This document shows positions 19,025 to 27,989 of a DNA stretch of 64,000 bases, piece by piece. The stretch covers positions 23,654-87,653 of the forward strand of contig CAWIZJ010000062.1 in the NCBI GenBank assembly GCA_963840535.1, given 5' to 3'. Origin of the DNA: VAZQ01 sp963840535. Its GTDB lineage: Bacteria > Pseudomonadota > Alphaproteobacteria > Rhizobiales > Xanthobacteraceae. Position 1 is the first letter of the stretch. The number at the start of each line of letters is the position of its first letter. Under the pieces are notes generated by a model. The model made no database searches. It saw nothing but the letters and a program-made list of their open reading frames with translations, and was not told the origin of the DNA. The position numbers and the translations under genes are program-made.

Positions 19025-19545
19025 ATGATCGACGAGGACGCCATTCGGCAGCGATGGGAGGCGGTCGGCTCGAAGCTGGACGAGCGGGGGCGTCGGTTGT
19101 TTGCGGCGGTGGAGGTGCGGACCGCCGGTCGGGGCGGCCTCGCGGCCGTCTCGAGGATTACCGGGCTGGCCCGTTCGACGGTCAATCGCGGTCAGGACGA
19201 TCTCGACGCGGAACCGCTGCCGAAGGGGCACGTTCGTCGCGCTGGCGGCGGGCGTCGTCCGGTTTGCGAGAACGATCCAGGGCTGGTCCCCGCCCTTAAG
19301 CGGCTCGTGGAGCCCGCGACGCTGGGCGATCCGGTGCGGCCGTTGATCTGGGTGTCGAAAAGCATGGAGAAGCTGGCGGCGACGCTGACGGAGATGGGGC
19401 ATCCGATCAGTGCCGATACGGTGCGCAAGGAGTTGGGGAAACTCGGGTTCGCGCGCCAGTCCAACCGCAAGGCGGATGAAGGCTCGAAACATCCCGACCG
19501 AAATGCCCAGTTCGAATATATCAACTCGAAAGTCATTGCGGCGCA
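19025..19545 (+). pseudogene. ISAzo13-family transposase, 3'-truncated
   Basis: The opening MIDEDAIRQRWEAVGSKLDE, then RRLFAAVEVRTAGRGGLAAV, SRITGLARSTVNRG, VRPLIWVSKSMEKLAATLTE and GHPISADTVRKELGKLGF is the N-terminal DNA-binding part of ISAzo13 transposases. The family normally runs over 400 residues; here homology ends after HPDRNAQFEYIN, before the catalytic Asp residues. Confidence 0.8.
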
Positions 19546-19613
19546 GGCACTATTAAATACAAGAACCCGACACACCCTGCGACGACACGCGAGTTAGAGG
19601 ACTGGGGGAAGCG

Positions 19614-19828
19614 ATGATGGCCGCCGGCATTGCTGGATATTTTTTTATATTTTCCTCGGCTGGCTTGCCCTCGACCTCTCTGGCTACGGGGTTCTGGTCA
19701 GAGATGGCCAAGAGAAATCAGCGGCCGGGATTGTCTCACGACAATGCACCTATCTGCACTCGCGGGGGCCTTACAAGATAGCGCCCGCTAACGACCGACC
19801 TTGCTCGAAAATCCTTCGTTTCGGTTGA
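19614..19828 (+). CDS. YobH-like small membrane protein (frameshifted)
   Basis: The ATG at 19614 opens MMAAGIAGYFFIF. One frame change near 19652 gives FLGWLALDLSGYGVLVRDGQ, EKSAAGIVSRQCTYLHSRGP and YKIAPANDRPCSKILRFG. The segment LSGYGVL...ENAAG...QCKYLTARG is the hallmark of enterobacterial YobH-like proteins, which have one N-terminal membrane helix and a short periplasmic part with one or two Cys. About 71 residues. Function unknown. Confidence 0.55.
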
Positions 19829-19871
19829 GGTTGCGATGAAGTAACGACGTGCCGGGTCAGGACGCGGATGC

Positions 19872-20132
19872 TCAAGCTGTCCGGCCCTGTATCGCGCGGA
19901 CGATCCAGATCAGCAAACACGCGCCGATGAAGCCAGCAATCAGGTAGCCGATCCATCCGCCCAGAGCGATCCCGAAGAAGCTGAAAATAGCGCTGGCAAC
20001 CACCGCCCCGACGATGCCGAGCAGGATGTTCATCAGCAACCCCATGTTGCTCTTCATGAACTGCTCTGCCAGCCAGCCTGCAATTCCGCCGATGATAATC
20101 GCTGCGATCCAACCGATTGCTTGGTCTCCCAT
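19872..20132 (-). CDS. GlsB/YeaQ/YmgE-family stress-response membrane protein
   Basis: This intact 86-residue protein has three glycine-rich transmembrane helices: IGWIAAIIIGGIAGWLAEQF, NILLGIVGAVVASAIFSFFG and WIGYLIAGFIGACLLIWIV. The pattern GxIAGWLA-x4-MK is typical of transglycosylase-associated (GlsB/YeaQ) proteins, which are induced by envelope or acid stress and have no defined enzymatic role. A potential ribosome site (GGGAGACG) precedes the start. Confidence 0.85.
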   Translation of the reverse strand: MGDQAIGWIAAIIIGGIAGWLAEQFMKSNMGLLMNILLGIVGAVVASAIFSFFGIALGGWIGYLIAGFIGACLLIWIVRAIQGRTA

Positions 20133-20319
20133 TGGCTCGTCTCCCTACAAGAGGTGCAACCCTGCACCCCATCTAACAAGTTTCCCACAAGGTCGAGCCC
20201 GAAGGAAGCCCCCGCCGGTTCGAGCCTCGATCCAGAAGCGACCCGCTGCTTCGACGGAGGCATTGATGTGAACTGCCACAGTTTGCCTCCGCAGCATTTC
20301 GCAGGAATTCGAAAGATCG

Positions 20320-20590
20320 CGCAGCAACACCCGGAGAGTGTTCGTTTCCGGTTCCTCTCCCTCCAGCGAGGACCTCACCCCCGACACGCCGAGCTTCGGA
20401 CCGCCCGGTCAGATCGTCAGATCATCGACAGCACGAGCGCGGGAATGAGCGCGCCAGCCGTCACGATCACGGCATAGCGCAGCGCCCTGTCGTCCGGCGC
20501 GTGCATCAGCAGCGGCAACCCGGTCCGGAGCAGATAGAATCCGAACAAGCCGCCCAGGATCACCAGGAAGTTCAGGCCGGGGATGAGCAG
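20320..20590. repeat. 271-bp duplication, copy 2 (source copy)
   Basis: This is the source of the segment found at 10901-11171. Here it forms the uninterrupted 3' end and downstream flank of the complete Yip1-family gene, so the direction of copying was from here to the 10.9-kb site. Confidence 0.85.
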
Positions 20591-20944
20591 GAAAATGCCG
20601 GCAAGCCAGAGCGGCGTGTGCGAATAGACCGACAGCTTGAACGCATTCGGCCAGTTCTTCTTGCCGCCGAAGCGCGGGGCGAGCACGTCGATCACCACTG
20701 CGACGAAATACACCACGGCGAAGGTTGCGACGTAGACGACGATGGCGCGCGTGAGGCCCGAGACGAGCGGCTTATAGCCGCCGATCACCGATTGACCGAT
20801 GAAATTGGCGAGCTCCGGGACGGCCGCGAGGATGGCGACATAGCCGATATAGAGGTCGCGCATCCTGCTCGATTCCTGCTCGATCGCCAACCACTCGGTT
20901 CGCGGCGTGAACAGGATCGCCTTCGTGCGCTCGACCAACTTCAT
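20417..20944 (-). CDS. Yip1-family integral membrane protein
   Basis: This intact 175-residue protein has an N-terminal amphipathic segment (MKLVERTKAILFTPRTEWLA) typical of bacterial YIP1-domain proteins. Five membrane helices follow: DLYIGYVAILAAVPELA, LTRAIVVYVATFAVVYFVAV, LWLAGIFLLIPGLNFLVILG, LFGFYLLRTGLPLL and YAVIVTAGALIPALVL. The conserved TPxTEW motif is present. The role in bacteria is unknown. Its last third is duplicated at 10.9 kb. Confidence 0.85.
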   Translation of the reverse strand: MKLVERTKAILFTPRTEWLAIEQESSRMRDLYIGYVAILAAVPELANFIGQSVIGGYKPLVSGLTRAIVVYVATFAVVYFVAVVIDVLAPRFGGKKNWPNAFKLSVYSHTPLWLAGIFLLIPGLNFLVILGGLFGFYLLRTGLPLLMHAPDDRALRYAVIVTAGALIPALVLSMI

Positions 20945-21052
20945 TGCCCACCTCTCCGCAACTCCTTCAGGTGTGCCGCTCGCCGCGGCCTACGCTACCC
21001 GGAAGCCATACCGCAGAAATGGGCAGACGCCGGCCATGCCCGTGCGTCGCCC

Positions 21053-22681
21053 CTAACCATGCCGGTCCGCGCAAATCATGGCCGCACCCTTCTCGGCGAT
21101 CATCATCGTCGGCGCGTTGGTATTGCCCGAGGTGATCGTCGGCATGATGGAGGCATCGACGACGCGCAGGCGCTCGATTCCAATCAGGCGCAAACGTTCG
21201 TCGACCACCGCCATCGGATCGCTCGCGCGGCCCATCTTGGCAGTGCCGACCGGATGAAAGATGGTCGTGCCGATATCGCCCGCGGCCTTGATCAGCGCCG
21301 CATCGTCGTCGCCCACGGAGGGTCCGGGCAGATATTCGACCGGCTTGTAACCGGCCAAGGCCGGCTGCGCCACGATCCTGCGTGCGACCCGGATCGAGTC
21401 CGCGGCGACGCGGCGATCTTCGTCGGTCGACAGGTAGTTCGGCTTGATCACCGGCTTGTCGGCGGGATCGGGCGAACGCAGCCGGACGAAGCCGCGCGAC
21501 GTCGGCTGCACGTTGCAGACGCTGGCGGTGAAGGCCGAGAACTCGTGCAGCGGGTCGCCGAATTTCTCGAGCGACAGCGGCTGCACATGGAACTGGATAT
21601 TCGCGCGCTCGTGCAAGGGACTCGAGCGGGTGAACAGGCCGAGCTGCGAGGGCGCCATGGTGAGCGGACCACGGCGAAGCAGGGCGTAGTCGAGGCCCAT
21701 GCGTACGCGGCCGACGAGCGAGCGATAGGTCTCGTTCAGCGTCTTGGCCCCGGTCACCTTGTAGATGAGCCGAAGCTGCAGATGATCCTGCAGATTCTCA
21801 CCCACGCCCGGCTTGTCGAGCAGGGTGCGAATGCCGAACCGCTGCAGCGCGCCGCCGGGGCCGACCCCGGAGAGCATGAGAAGCTGGATCGAGCCGATCG
21901 AGCCGGCCGCGAGAATCACCTCGCCGCGGCAGCGGGCCGATCGCGCCACACCGTCCTGCCGCCAGCGCACGCCGACCGCGCGCGTGCCTTCGAACACGAT
22001 ACCCTCGGCCAGGCATCGGGTCTGGAGGCGCAGATTGACGCGGTCGAGCACCGGCTTGAGGAAGCCGCGCGCCGCCGACCAGCGTCGACCGCGTCGCTGA
22101 TTGACGTGGAAGGCGCAGCTGCCTTCGTTGTCGCCGGTGTTGAAGTCGGGGATGCGCCGGATGCCGGCCTGCTCGGCTGCCGTGCAGAACGCGTCGAGAA
22201 TGTCCCAGTGCACCCGCGGCGCCTCGATGCGCAGCTCGCCGCCGACCGCGTGCGCATCACTCGCCCCGAGAAAATGATCCTCATGCTTGCGGAAGAAAGG
22301 CAGCACGTCGTCGTAGCCCCAGCCGGCAAGGCCGAGCTGCCGCCAATGGTCGTAGTCGGCCGCCTGCCCGCGCATGTAGATCATGGCGTTGATGGCGGAG
22401 GAGCCGCCGATCACCTTGCCGCGCGGATAGTTGAGGCTGCGGCCGTTGAGCCCTTGCTCCGGCTCGGTCTTGAACATCCAATCCGCGCGCGGATTGCCGA
22501 TGGCAAAGAGGTAGCCGACCGGAATGTGGAACCAGATCCAATTGTCCTTGCCGCCCGCCTCCAACAACAACACGCGCACCGACGGCTCGGCCGACAGGCG
22601 GTTGGCCAGCACGCAGCCGGCCGAGCCGGCGCCCACGATGATATAGTCGTATTCGCCCTCGATCGGCGCCGTCCCAACCAT
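21053..22681 (-). CDS. GMC-family FAD-dependent oxidoreductase (choline/alcohol dehydrogenase type)
   Basis: This intact protein has 542 residues. The FAD-binding motif is YDYIIVGAGSAGCVLANRLS with LLEAGG. The GMC signatures are YPRGKVIGGSSAINAMIYMR (PROSITE 1) and GEVILAAGSIGSIQLLMLSG (PROSITE 2). The C-terminal active-site region has TIFHPVGTAKMG with the catalytic His and DASIMPTITSGNTNAPTMMI with the second His/Asn. The substrate is probably an alcohol or choline-like compound. No aldehyde dehydrogenase or BetI-type regulator is adjacent, so the choline role is not supported by context. Confidence 0.92.
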   Translation of the reverse strand: MVGTAPIEGEYDYIIVGAGSAGCVLANRLSAEPSVRVLLLEAGGKDNWIWFHIPVGYLFAIGNPRADWMFKTEPEQGLNGRSLNYPRGKVIGGSSAINAMIYMRGQAADYDHWRQLGLAGWGYDDVLPFFRKHEDHFLGASDAHAVGGELRIEAPRVHWDILDAFCTAAEQAGIRRIPDFNTGDNEGSCAFHVNQRRGRRWSAARGFLKPVLDRVNLRLQTRCLAEGIVFEGTRAVGVRWRQDGVARSARCRGEVILAAGSIGSIQLLMLSGVGPGGALQRFGIRTLLDKPGVGENLQDHLQLRLIYKVTGAKTLNETYRSLVGRVRMGLDYALLRRGPLTMAPSQLGLFTRSSPLHERANIQFHVQPLSLEKFGDPLHEFSAFTASVCNVQPTSRGFVRLRSPDPADKPVIKPNYLSTDEDRRVAADSIRVARRIVAQPALAGYKPVEYLPGPSVGDDDAALIKAAGDIGTTIFHPVGTAKMGRASDPMAVVDERLRLIGIERLRVVDASIMPTITSGNTNAPTMMIAEKGAAMICADRHG

Positions 22682-23054
22682 GCGATTCCCGTCCTCGCGA
22701 CGGCCCTCCCACCGATCAGGCCGGCTCTTTCAGGGGATGAGGGTATCCCCATCCGTCGGCGAATGCACCGTGATCCAGACCCGAACCCGAAGTTCGCACA
22801 ACCGTGCCGCAAATCCGATTCGAAAACGGGCACTGATCAAAATCTATGAGAGTTTCGGCCCGGCGATGAGGATGTCGGGCCGGGCCTTGCCTGCGCATGC
22901 AATCCTGCTAGTGTCGTAGTTGCGGCCCGTGGCGCGCCGTAAGCGCGCCCCCGCCCCGGAATGGCGCTTCCGGATTGGCCGCCTCAGGTCAAAATCCCGC
23001 CCCAGCAGGACGCGGCAGCCGTGCGCGGCTGTCGTCATGTAAAGGAGCGCCATC
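22682..23054. other. Divergent promoter region between GMC gene and modA
   Basis: No coding region is seen. The modA ATG is preceded by AAGGAGCG. I looked for a ModE-type palindrome and a molybdenum-cofactor riboswitch and saw neither convincingly. A GGGGAT...ATCCCC hairpin lies at about 22733-22752. Confidence 0.4.
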
Positions 23055-23846
23055 ATGTTTCATCTCGAACGCGCGGCCGTTGTAGCGGCCGTCGCAATTT
23101 CCCTCGTGACCATCGTCCCTGCGTCGTTCGCGGCGGACAGATCGGTCACGGTGTTCGCCGCCGCCTCGCTGAAAAATGCAGTCGACGACATCAATGCCGC
23201 CTTCACCAGGCAGACCCGCATCAGGGTCGTTGCGAGCTATGCTGCGAGCTCCGCCCTGATAAAGCAGATCGAGAACGGCGCGCCGGCCGATGTCTTCGCC
23301 TCGGCCGATCTCGACTGGATGGACTACGGCGCACAGAGGAAGCTCATCAGGGACGACACCCGCGTCAACCTGCTCGGCAACCGGCTGGTGCTGATCGCAC
23401 CCGCGGATTCGAAGGTTGGCAATGTGACCATCGGTCCCGGCCTGGACCTGGCGAAGCTCGCCGGCGACGGGCGGATCGTCACCGGCGACGTGCGTGCCGT
23501 CCCGGTCGGCAAATACGCCAAGGCAGCGCTGGAGCAGCTCGGCGCATGGACCGCGAGCGAGCCGAGGCTCGCCATGACGGAGAACGTCCGCGCGGCGCTC
23601 ACGCTGGTTGCGCGCGGCGAGGCGGCGCTCGGCATCGTCTACGAGACCGACGCCAGGATCGAGCCGAAAGTGAAGATCGTGGGCACCTTTCCCGCGGCAT
23701 CCCACCCGCCGATCGTCTATCCGGTGGCGCTGACAGCCAACGCCAGGCTCGATGCCGCGCAGTACCTCGCCTTCCTGCGCTCCCAAGCGGCGAAAGCCGT
23801 GTTCGAGACCTACGGCTTTACATTTCTGATCCGGCCGACCTCGTAA
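23055..23846 (+). CDS. modA: Molybdate ABC transporter substrate-binding protein
   Basis: This intact protein has 263 residues. The leader MFHLERAAVVAAVAISLVTI ending SFAADRS directs it to the periplasm. ModA hallmarks are VTVFAAASLKNAVDDINAAF, ASYAASSALIKQIENGAPAD, VFASADLDWMDYG and NRLVLIAP, and the oxyanion-binding loops with ENVRAALTLVARGEAALGIV then YETDA. It captures molybdate or tungstate and delivers it to ModBC. modB starts 80 bases downstream; the three genes form one operon. Confidence 0.95.
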   Translation: MFHLERAAVVAAVAISLVTIVPASFAADRSVTVFAAASLKNAVDDINAAFTRQTRIRVVASYAASSALIKQIENGAPADVFASADLDWMDYGAQRKLIRDDTRVNLLGNRLVLIAPADSKVGNVTIGPGLDLAKLAGDGRIVTGDVRAVPVGKYAKAALEQLGAWTASEPRLAMTENVRAALTLVARGEAALGIVYETDARIEPKVKIVGTFPAASHPPIVYPVALTANARLDAAQYLAFLRSQAAKAVFETYGFTFLIRPTS

Positions 23847-23926
23847 CTCAAGGACAGAGGACGGACGACAGGCGACGGGAAAACCGGGGATTTCCATTCC
23901 GCGTCGTCGGTCGTCCGCCGTCCGAC

Positions 23927-24622
23927 ATGCTCGATCTCTCGCCCGATGAATGGGTCGCAATCAGGCTGACGCTCCGGATCGCACTGGTCGCGACGCTGGT
24001 GGCGCTTCCGTTCGGAGTGGCCGTGGGATGGCTGCTCGCACGCACCAATTTCTGGGGCAAGGCATTGCTCGACGGCCTGGTGCACCTTCCGCTCGTGCTG
24101 CCACCGGTGGTCACGGGTTATCTGCTTCTGATCTCGTTCGGCCGCCGCGGACCGATCGGCGCCTTTTTCGCCGATCATCTCGGCATCGTGTTCTCGTTCC
24201 GTTGGACCGGGGCGGCGCTCGCCTGCGGGGTGATGGGCTTCCCGCTGTTGGTGCGCCCGATCAGGCTGGCGATCGAAGCGATCGACCGCAAGCTCGAAGG
24301 CGCGGCGGCGACGCTCGGCGCCGACCGCCTGTGGGTGTTCCTCACGGTCACGCTACCGCTGGCGATGCCTGGATTGATCGCGGGCATGGTGCTTTGCTTC
24401 GCCAAGGCGCTCGGCGAGTTCGGGGCAACCATCACCTTCGTTTCCAACATCCCGGGGGAGACGCAGACGATCTCGGCGGCGATCTACACGTTCACCCAGG
24501 TACCGGGTGGCGATGCCGCGGCGGGCCGGCTGGTGCTGGTTTCGATCGCGATCTCGCTGGCGGCGCTGGTTGCCTCCGAATGGCTCGCACGGCGGGCGGG
24601 CACACGCTTGCACGGGGAGTGA
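23927..24622 (+). CDS. modB: Molybdate ABC transporter permease
   Basis: This intact protein has 231 residues and about five to six membrane helices, e.g. LRIALVATLVALPFGVAVGW, LPLVLPPVVTGYLLLISFG and ACGVMGFPLLVRPIRLA. The EAA loop that docks the ATPase reads EGAAATLGADRLWVFLTVTL, and FAKALGEFGATITFVSNIPG is a strong ModB signature. The ATG at 23927 begins the conserved LSPDEWVAIRLTLRIA. Confidence 0.95.
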   Translation: MLDLSPDEWVAIRLTLRIALVATLVALPFGVAVGWLLARTNFWGKALLDGLVHLPLVLPPVVTGYLLLISFGRRGPIGAFFADHLGIVFSFRWTGAALACGVMGFPLLVRPIRLAIEAIDRKLEGAAATLGADRLWVFLTVTLPLAMPGLIAGMVLCFAKALGEFGATITFVSNIPGETQTISAAIYTFTQVPGGDAAAGRLVLVSIAISLAALVASEWLARRAGTRLHGE

Positions 24623-24624
24623 GG

Positions 24625-25311
24625 ATGCTCGCGGTCGAGGTCGAGAAACGGCTCGGCGACTTCTCGCTTCATGCCGGCTTCGAGACCGCCGGCGGCGTGA
24701 CAGCTCTGTTCGGCGCCTCCGGTTCGGGCAAGACGACACTGGTCAACATGATTGCCGGCCTGCTCGCGCCCGACCGCGGACGCATCGTTGTCGACGACAC
24801 GGTTCTGTACGACTCCGAGAAGCGGATCGACATCCCGGTGCACCGCCGACGCATCGGCTACGTCTTCCAGGAAGGTCGGCTATTCCCGCATCTCACGGTT
24901 GCGAAGAACCTCGACTATGGGCGGCGGATGTACGGACTTCCGCGCGACGACACCGGGGCGGCGCAGATCCTGACGCTGCTCGACATCCGCCATCTTCTCG
25001 GTCGCCGTCCGGGCAAGCTCTCGGGCGGCGAACGCCAGCGCGTCGCCATTGGACGCGCACTCCTGATGCAGCCCCGTCTGCTCCTCCTCGATGAGCCGCT
25101 GGCCTCGCTCGATACCGCGCGAAAGCGCGAGATCCTGCCCTATCTCGAAAGGCTGCGCGACGAAGCACGCGTGCCGATGGTCTACGTAAGCCACCATGCC
25201 GCCGAGCTTCGGCGCATCGCGACGACCGTCGCGCTGATGGACGGTGGGCGGATCGTCGCCACTGGCGCTGTCGAATTGCTCGACGCGAGGACCGCCGAGC
25301 TGATGGCCTAA
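24625..25311 (+). CDS. modC: Molybdate ABC transporter ATP-binding protein, lacking the regulatory C-terminal domain
   Basis: The start follows the modB stop by 2 bases (GAG GATG context). The nucleotide-binding domain is complete: Walker A FGASGSGKTTLVN, Q-loop YVFQEGRLFPHLTV, signature LSGGERQRVAIGRAL, Walker B LLLLDEPLASLD and H-loop VYVSHH. The protein stops after 228 residues, right after LMDGGRIVATGAVELL. Typical ModC proteins run to about 360 residues with a C-terminal TOBE/Mop molybdate-sensing domain, which is missing. It is tail-to-tail with ligD, with 27 bases between. Confidence 0.93.
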   Translation: MLAVEVEKRLGDFSLHAGFETAGGVTALFGASGSGKTTLVNMIAGLLAPDRGRIVVDDTVLYDSEKRIDIPVHRRRIGYVFQEGRLFPHLTVAKNLDYGRRMYGLPRDDTGAAQILTLLDIRHLLGRRPGKLSGGERQRVAIGRALLMQPRLLLLDEPLASLDTARKREILPYLERLRDEARVPMVYVSHHAAELRRIATTVALMDGGRIVATGAVELLDARTAELMA

Positions 25312-25338
25312 CCAGGCGGCGGGTCGAACGAGCCGCCA

Positions 25339-27874
25339 TCAATCCGCGCGCACCGGCAGTCGTTGACGGAGGGTGAAAAATCCGGGCCAGGGGTCTTCCT
25401 TGAGGACATCGAGCCGTTGTCTGAGGTTGTCGATCTTGAAATGATCGGCGCGAATGCCCTCGGAGAGCTCGTCCCAGGCCAATGGCGTCGATACCGACGC
25501 CAGCGGCAACGCCCGGGTCGAGTACGGCGCGACGGCGGTCGCGCCGCGCCCATTCCTCAGATAGTCGACGAAGATGCGCCCGCGCCGGGCCTTCTTGGCC
25601 ATCGTGGCGACGTAACGATCCGGCTGGGACCTGGCCATCGTCTCTGCAATCCGCTGGGTGAAACGCTTGGCCTCGTCCCATCCGACGCTGGGCTCGATGG
25701 GAAGCACCACATGGAGACCCTTGCCCCCCGAGGTCTTCACGAAGCTCTCGAGACCGTCAGCCTGCAACCGGCTGCGCACATCGAAGGCAGCCTCGATGAC
25801 TGCGCTCCACGCTACGTCCTCGCCGGGATCGAGGTCGAAGATCAGGCGATCCGGACTTTCCAGGTCCGCGGCCATCGATCCCCAGGGATGAATTTCCAGC
25901 ACGCTGGCCTGGACCAGGTCGATCAATCCATCGAGGTCATCGAGGATCAGCATCTTCTCCTTCTCTCCGACATTCACCCGGCGCACCGAATTGCTGAGGC
26001 CGTGCCAGGCGTGCTTGGCGAAGAAGCATTTTTCGTCGACCCCCGACGGACAGCGAACGAGGCTCAGCACGCGTCCGGAGACGTGCGGCAGGATCCGATC
26101 GGCGATTTCAGCATAGAATTCCGCCAAGCCCTCCTTGGTGATGCCCCGCTCCGGCCAGAGCATCCTTTCCGGATGAGTGAGACGCCGCCAAGTGAGCTCG
26201 CGCGTGCGATCCGGTCGGGATTCCTTCGGCGCCACCTCGAGCACGATGTCCTCGGGAGCACGGTCCTCCCTGAGGCCTCTGAACACGCTCTGACGGATCA
26301 GGTTGTCCGTGGTCCAGCCCCGATATTCGACTTCGCAGACAAGGCGCGGCTCGGCCCATCGAACATCCTTTTCGGAGCCGACGGGAAGACTGTTTCCCAG
26401 CTTCGGTTTGGCCGCGCCGATTTTTTCGAGTTGTGAGCGCAGCAGCCGCGATTGGTCGGCGGAATATCCGGTGCCCACGCGGCCGGCGTAATAAAGCGTC
26501 CCGCGATCGAAGTAGCCGACCAGCAGCGCGCCGACGGTACCCCTTGCAGAGGTCGAAGGCACGTAACCCAGGATCACGAATTCCTGCCGGAGAATACCTT
26601 TGGTCTTCAGCCAATGCGTCCCGCGCCCGGCTCGATATGGCAGGTCGCCGCGCTTCGACACGATACCCTCCAGGCCGAGGCGGCACGCATGCTCGAACAT
26701 GGTGGGGCCGTCCTGCTCCAGATGCTCGCTGAAGCAAACGGGCGAACCGGGGGAGAGCCCCGCGACGATACGCTGCAGCAGCGCCTTGCGATCGAGCAGG
26801 GTCGCCGCGGTCAGATCGAATCCTTCGCAATAGAGAAGGTCGAACACGAAATAGCGAAAGCGATCGCGTCGTCCGCTGCTCAAGTCCGCCTGCAAGGCGG
26901 CGAAGCTGGGAATTCCCGCGGTATCCTCGACGACGACCTCGCCGTCGATCAGCGCGGAGCTCAGCCCGAGATCCTTCAGCGCGATGGCAATGCTCGGGAA
27001 CCGGGAGGTCCAATCGAGCCCCCGCCGTGTCAGCAGCTGTACGCCCGGCCCGTCGATGCGTGCCTGCAGGCGATAGCCGTCGTACTTGATCTCGTGGACC
27101 CATCTCGGCCCGCTCGGCGCCTTGTCTGTCTGTTGTGGCACGCTCGGTTCGAGGAAGGCGGGCAGGATTGCCTTGCGCGCGCCGCGAACCTTGCCCGGAT
27201 CGGGTGGCACCTTCCTGCGCGCGCCGATCACCCGAGCACGGCCGGCGTGGTCCTTGCGCAATTCCCCGAGCGACGCGAGCTCCTCGGTGGTGCGACCGCT
27301 GAGAAACGAGGTCGTCTCCTGTTCGGTGATGTCGGGCTGGCCGGCCCGACGACCGAACTCGTCGTCGGCCTTGATCAGCAGCCATTGCTCCGTCTTCTCT
27401 CCGCGGCCGCGGCCGCATGCGGACCAGATGCCACCGGCCTCTCAGCCGGCCGCCTTCGAGCGCGATGTCGAGGTGGCCTTTCCGAAGTCCCTTGTGCGGA
27501 TCGGAGGCGGAGCTCCATCGCCCCCGATCCCACACGATCATCGCACCGCCGCCATACTCGCCCTTGGGAATGTTGCCTTCGAAATCGAGGTATTGCATCG
27601 GGTGATCTTCGGTGCGAACGGCGAGCCGCTTCTCGCCGACGATCATGCTGGGCCCTCGCGTCACCGCCCAGCTCTTGAGCGTGCCGTCGAGCTCGAGCCG
27701 CAGGTCGTAGTGAACGCGGCGCGCATCGTGCTTTTGCACCACGAACTGCCAGCCGCTCCCCTGCCCTCGCTTCGGCTCCGGCTCGGTGGTGCGCGCGAAA
27801 TCGCGCTTCTTCCTGTAGTCCTGGAGCGGGTCGCGACGCGATCCCGGCTTCGAGCTTGTCTTGCGAACCGCCAC
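25339..27874 (-). CDS. ligD: ATP-dependent DNA ligase LigD (3'-phosphoesterase - ligase - polymerase), one frameshift
   Basis: LigD is the multifunctional enzyme of bacterial non-homologous end joining. Domain order from the N-terminus is: phosphoesterase (FVVQKHDARRVHYDLRLELD with the catalytic His/Asp set, TEDHPMQYLDFEGNIPKGEY); ligase (WVHEIKYDGYRLQARIDG with the AMP-accepting Lys, ALIDGEVVVED, LEGIVSKRGDLPYRAG); primase-polymerase (HPERMLWPERGITKEGLAEF, LIFDLDPGEDVAWSAV with the DxD metal site, VKTSGGKGLHVVLP). A frame change near 27400 separates phosphoesterase from ligase. The GTG at 27874 (MAVRKTSSKPG) is the best start. It is the last gene of the ku - BRCT/TPR - ligD cluster. Confidence 0.93.
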
Positions 27875-27989
27875 AATGGCTCCGTCGATCCATCCGCTAT
27901 TGTAGTAGGTTGTGATCTTGCGAGACCCAACATCTTGCGCCCGCATGTGACGTTGGGTCTCGCTGCGCTCCACGCCAACCTACAAAGAA

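Noticed and set aside
20501..22849. Long plus-strand open frame of about 780 codons opposite the GMC oxidoreductase and Yip1 genes
   Set aside because: It mirrors the codon pattern of two intact minus-strand genes, is rich in His/Arg/Ala and has no family motif; a high-G+C antisense artefact.
22682..23054. Molybdenum-cofactor riboswitch or ModE operator before modA
   Set aside because: I could not pair a credible Moco RNA structure or find the ModE palindrome.
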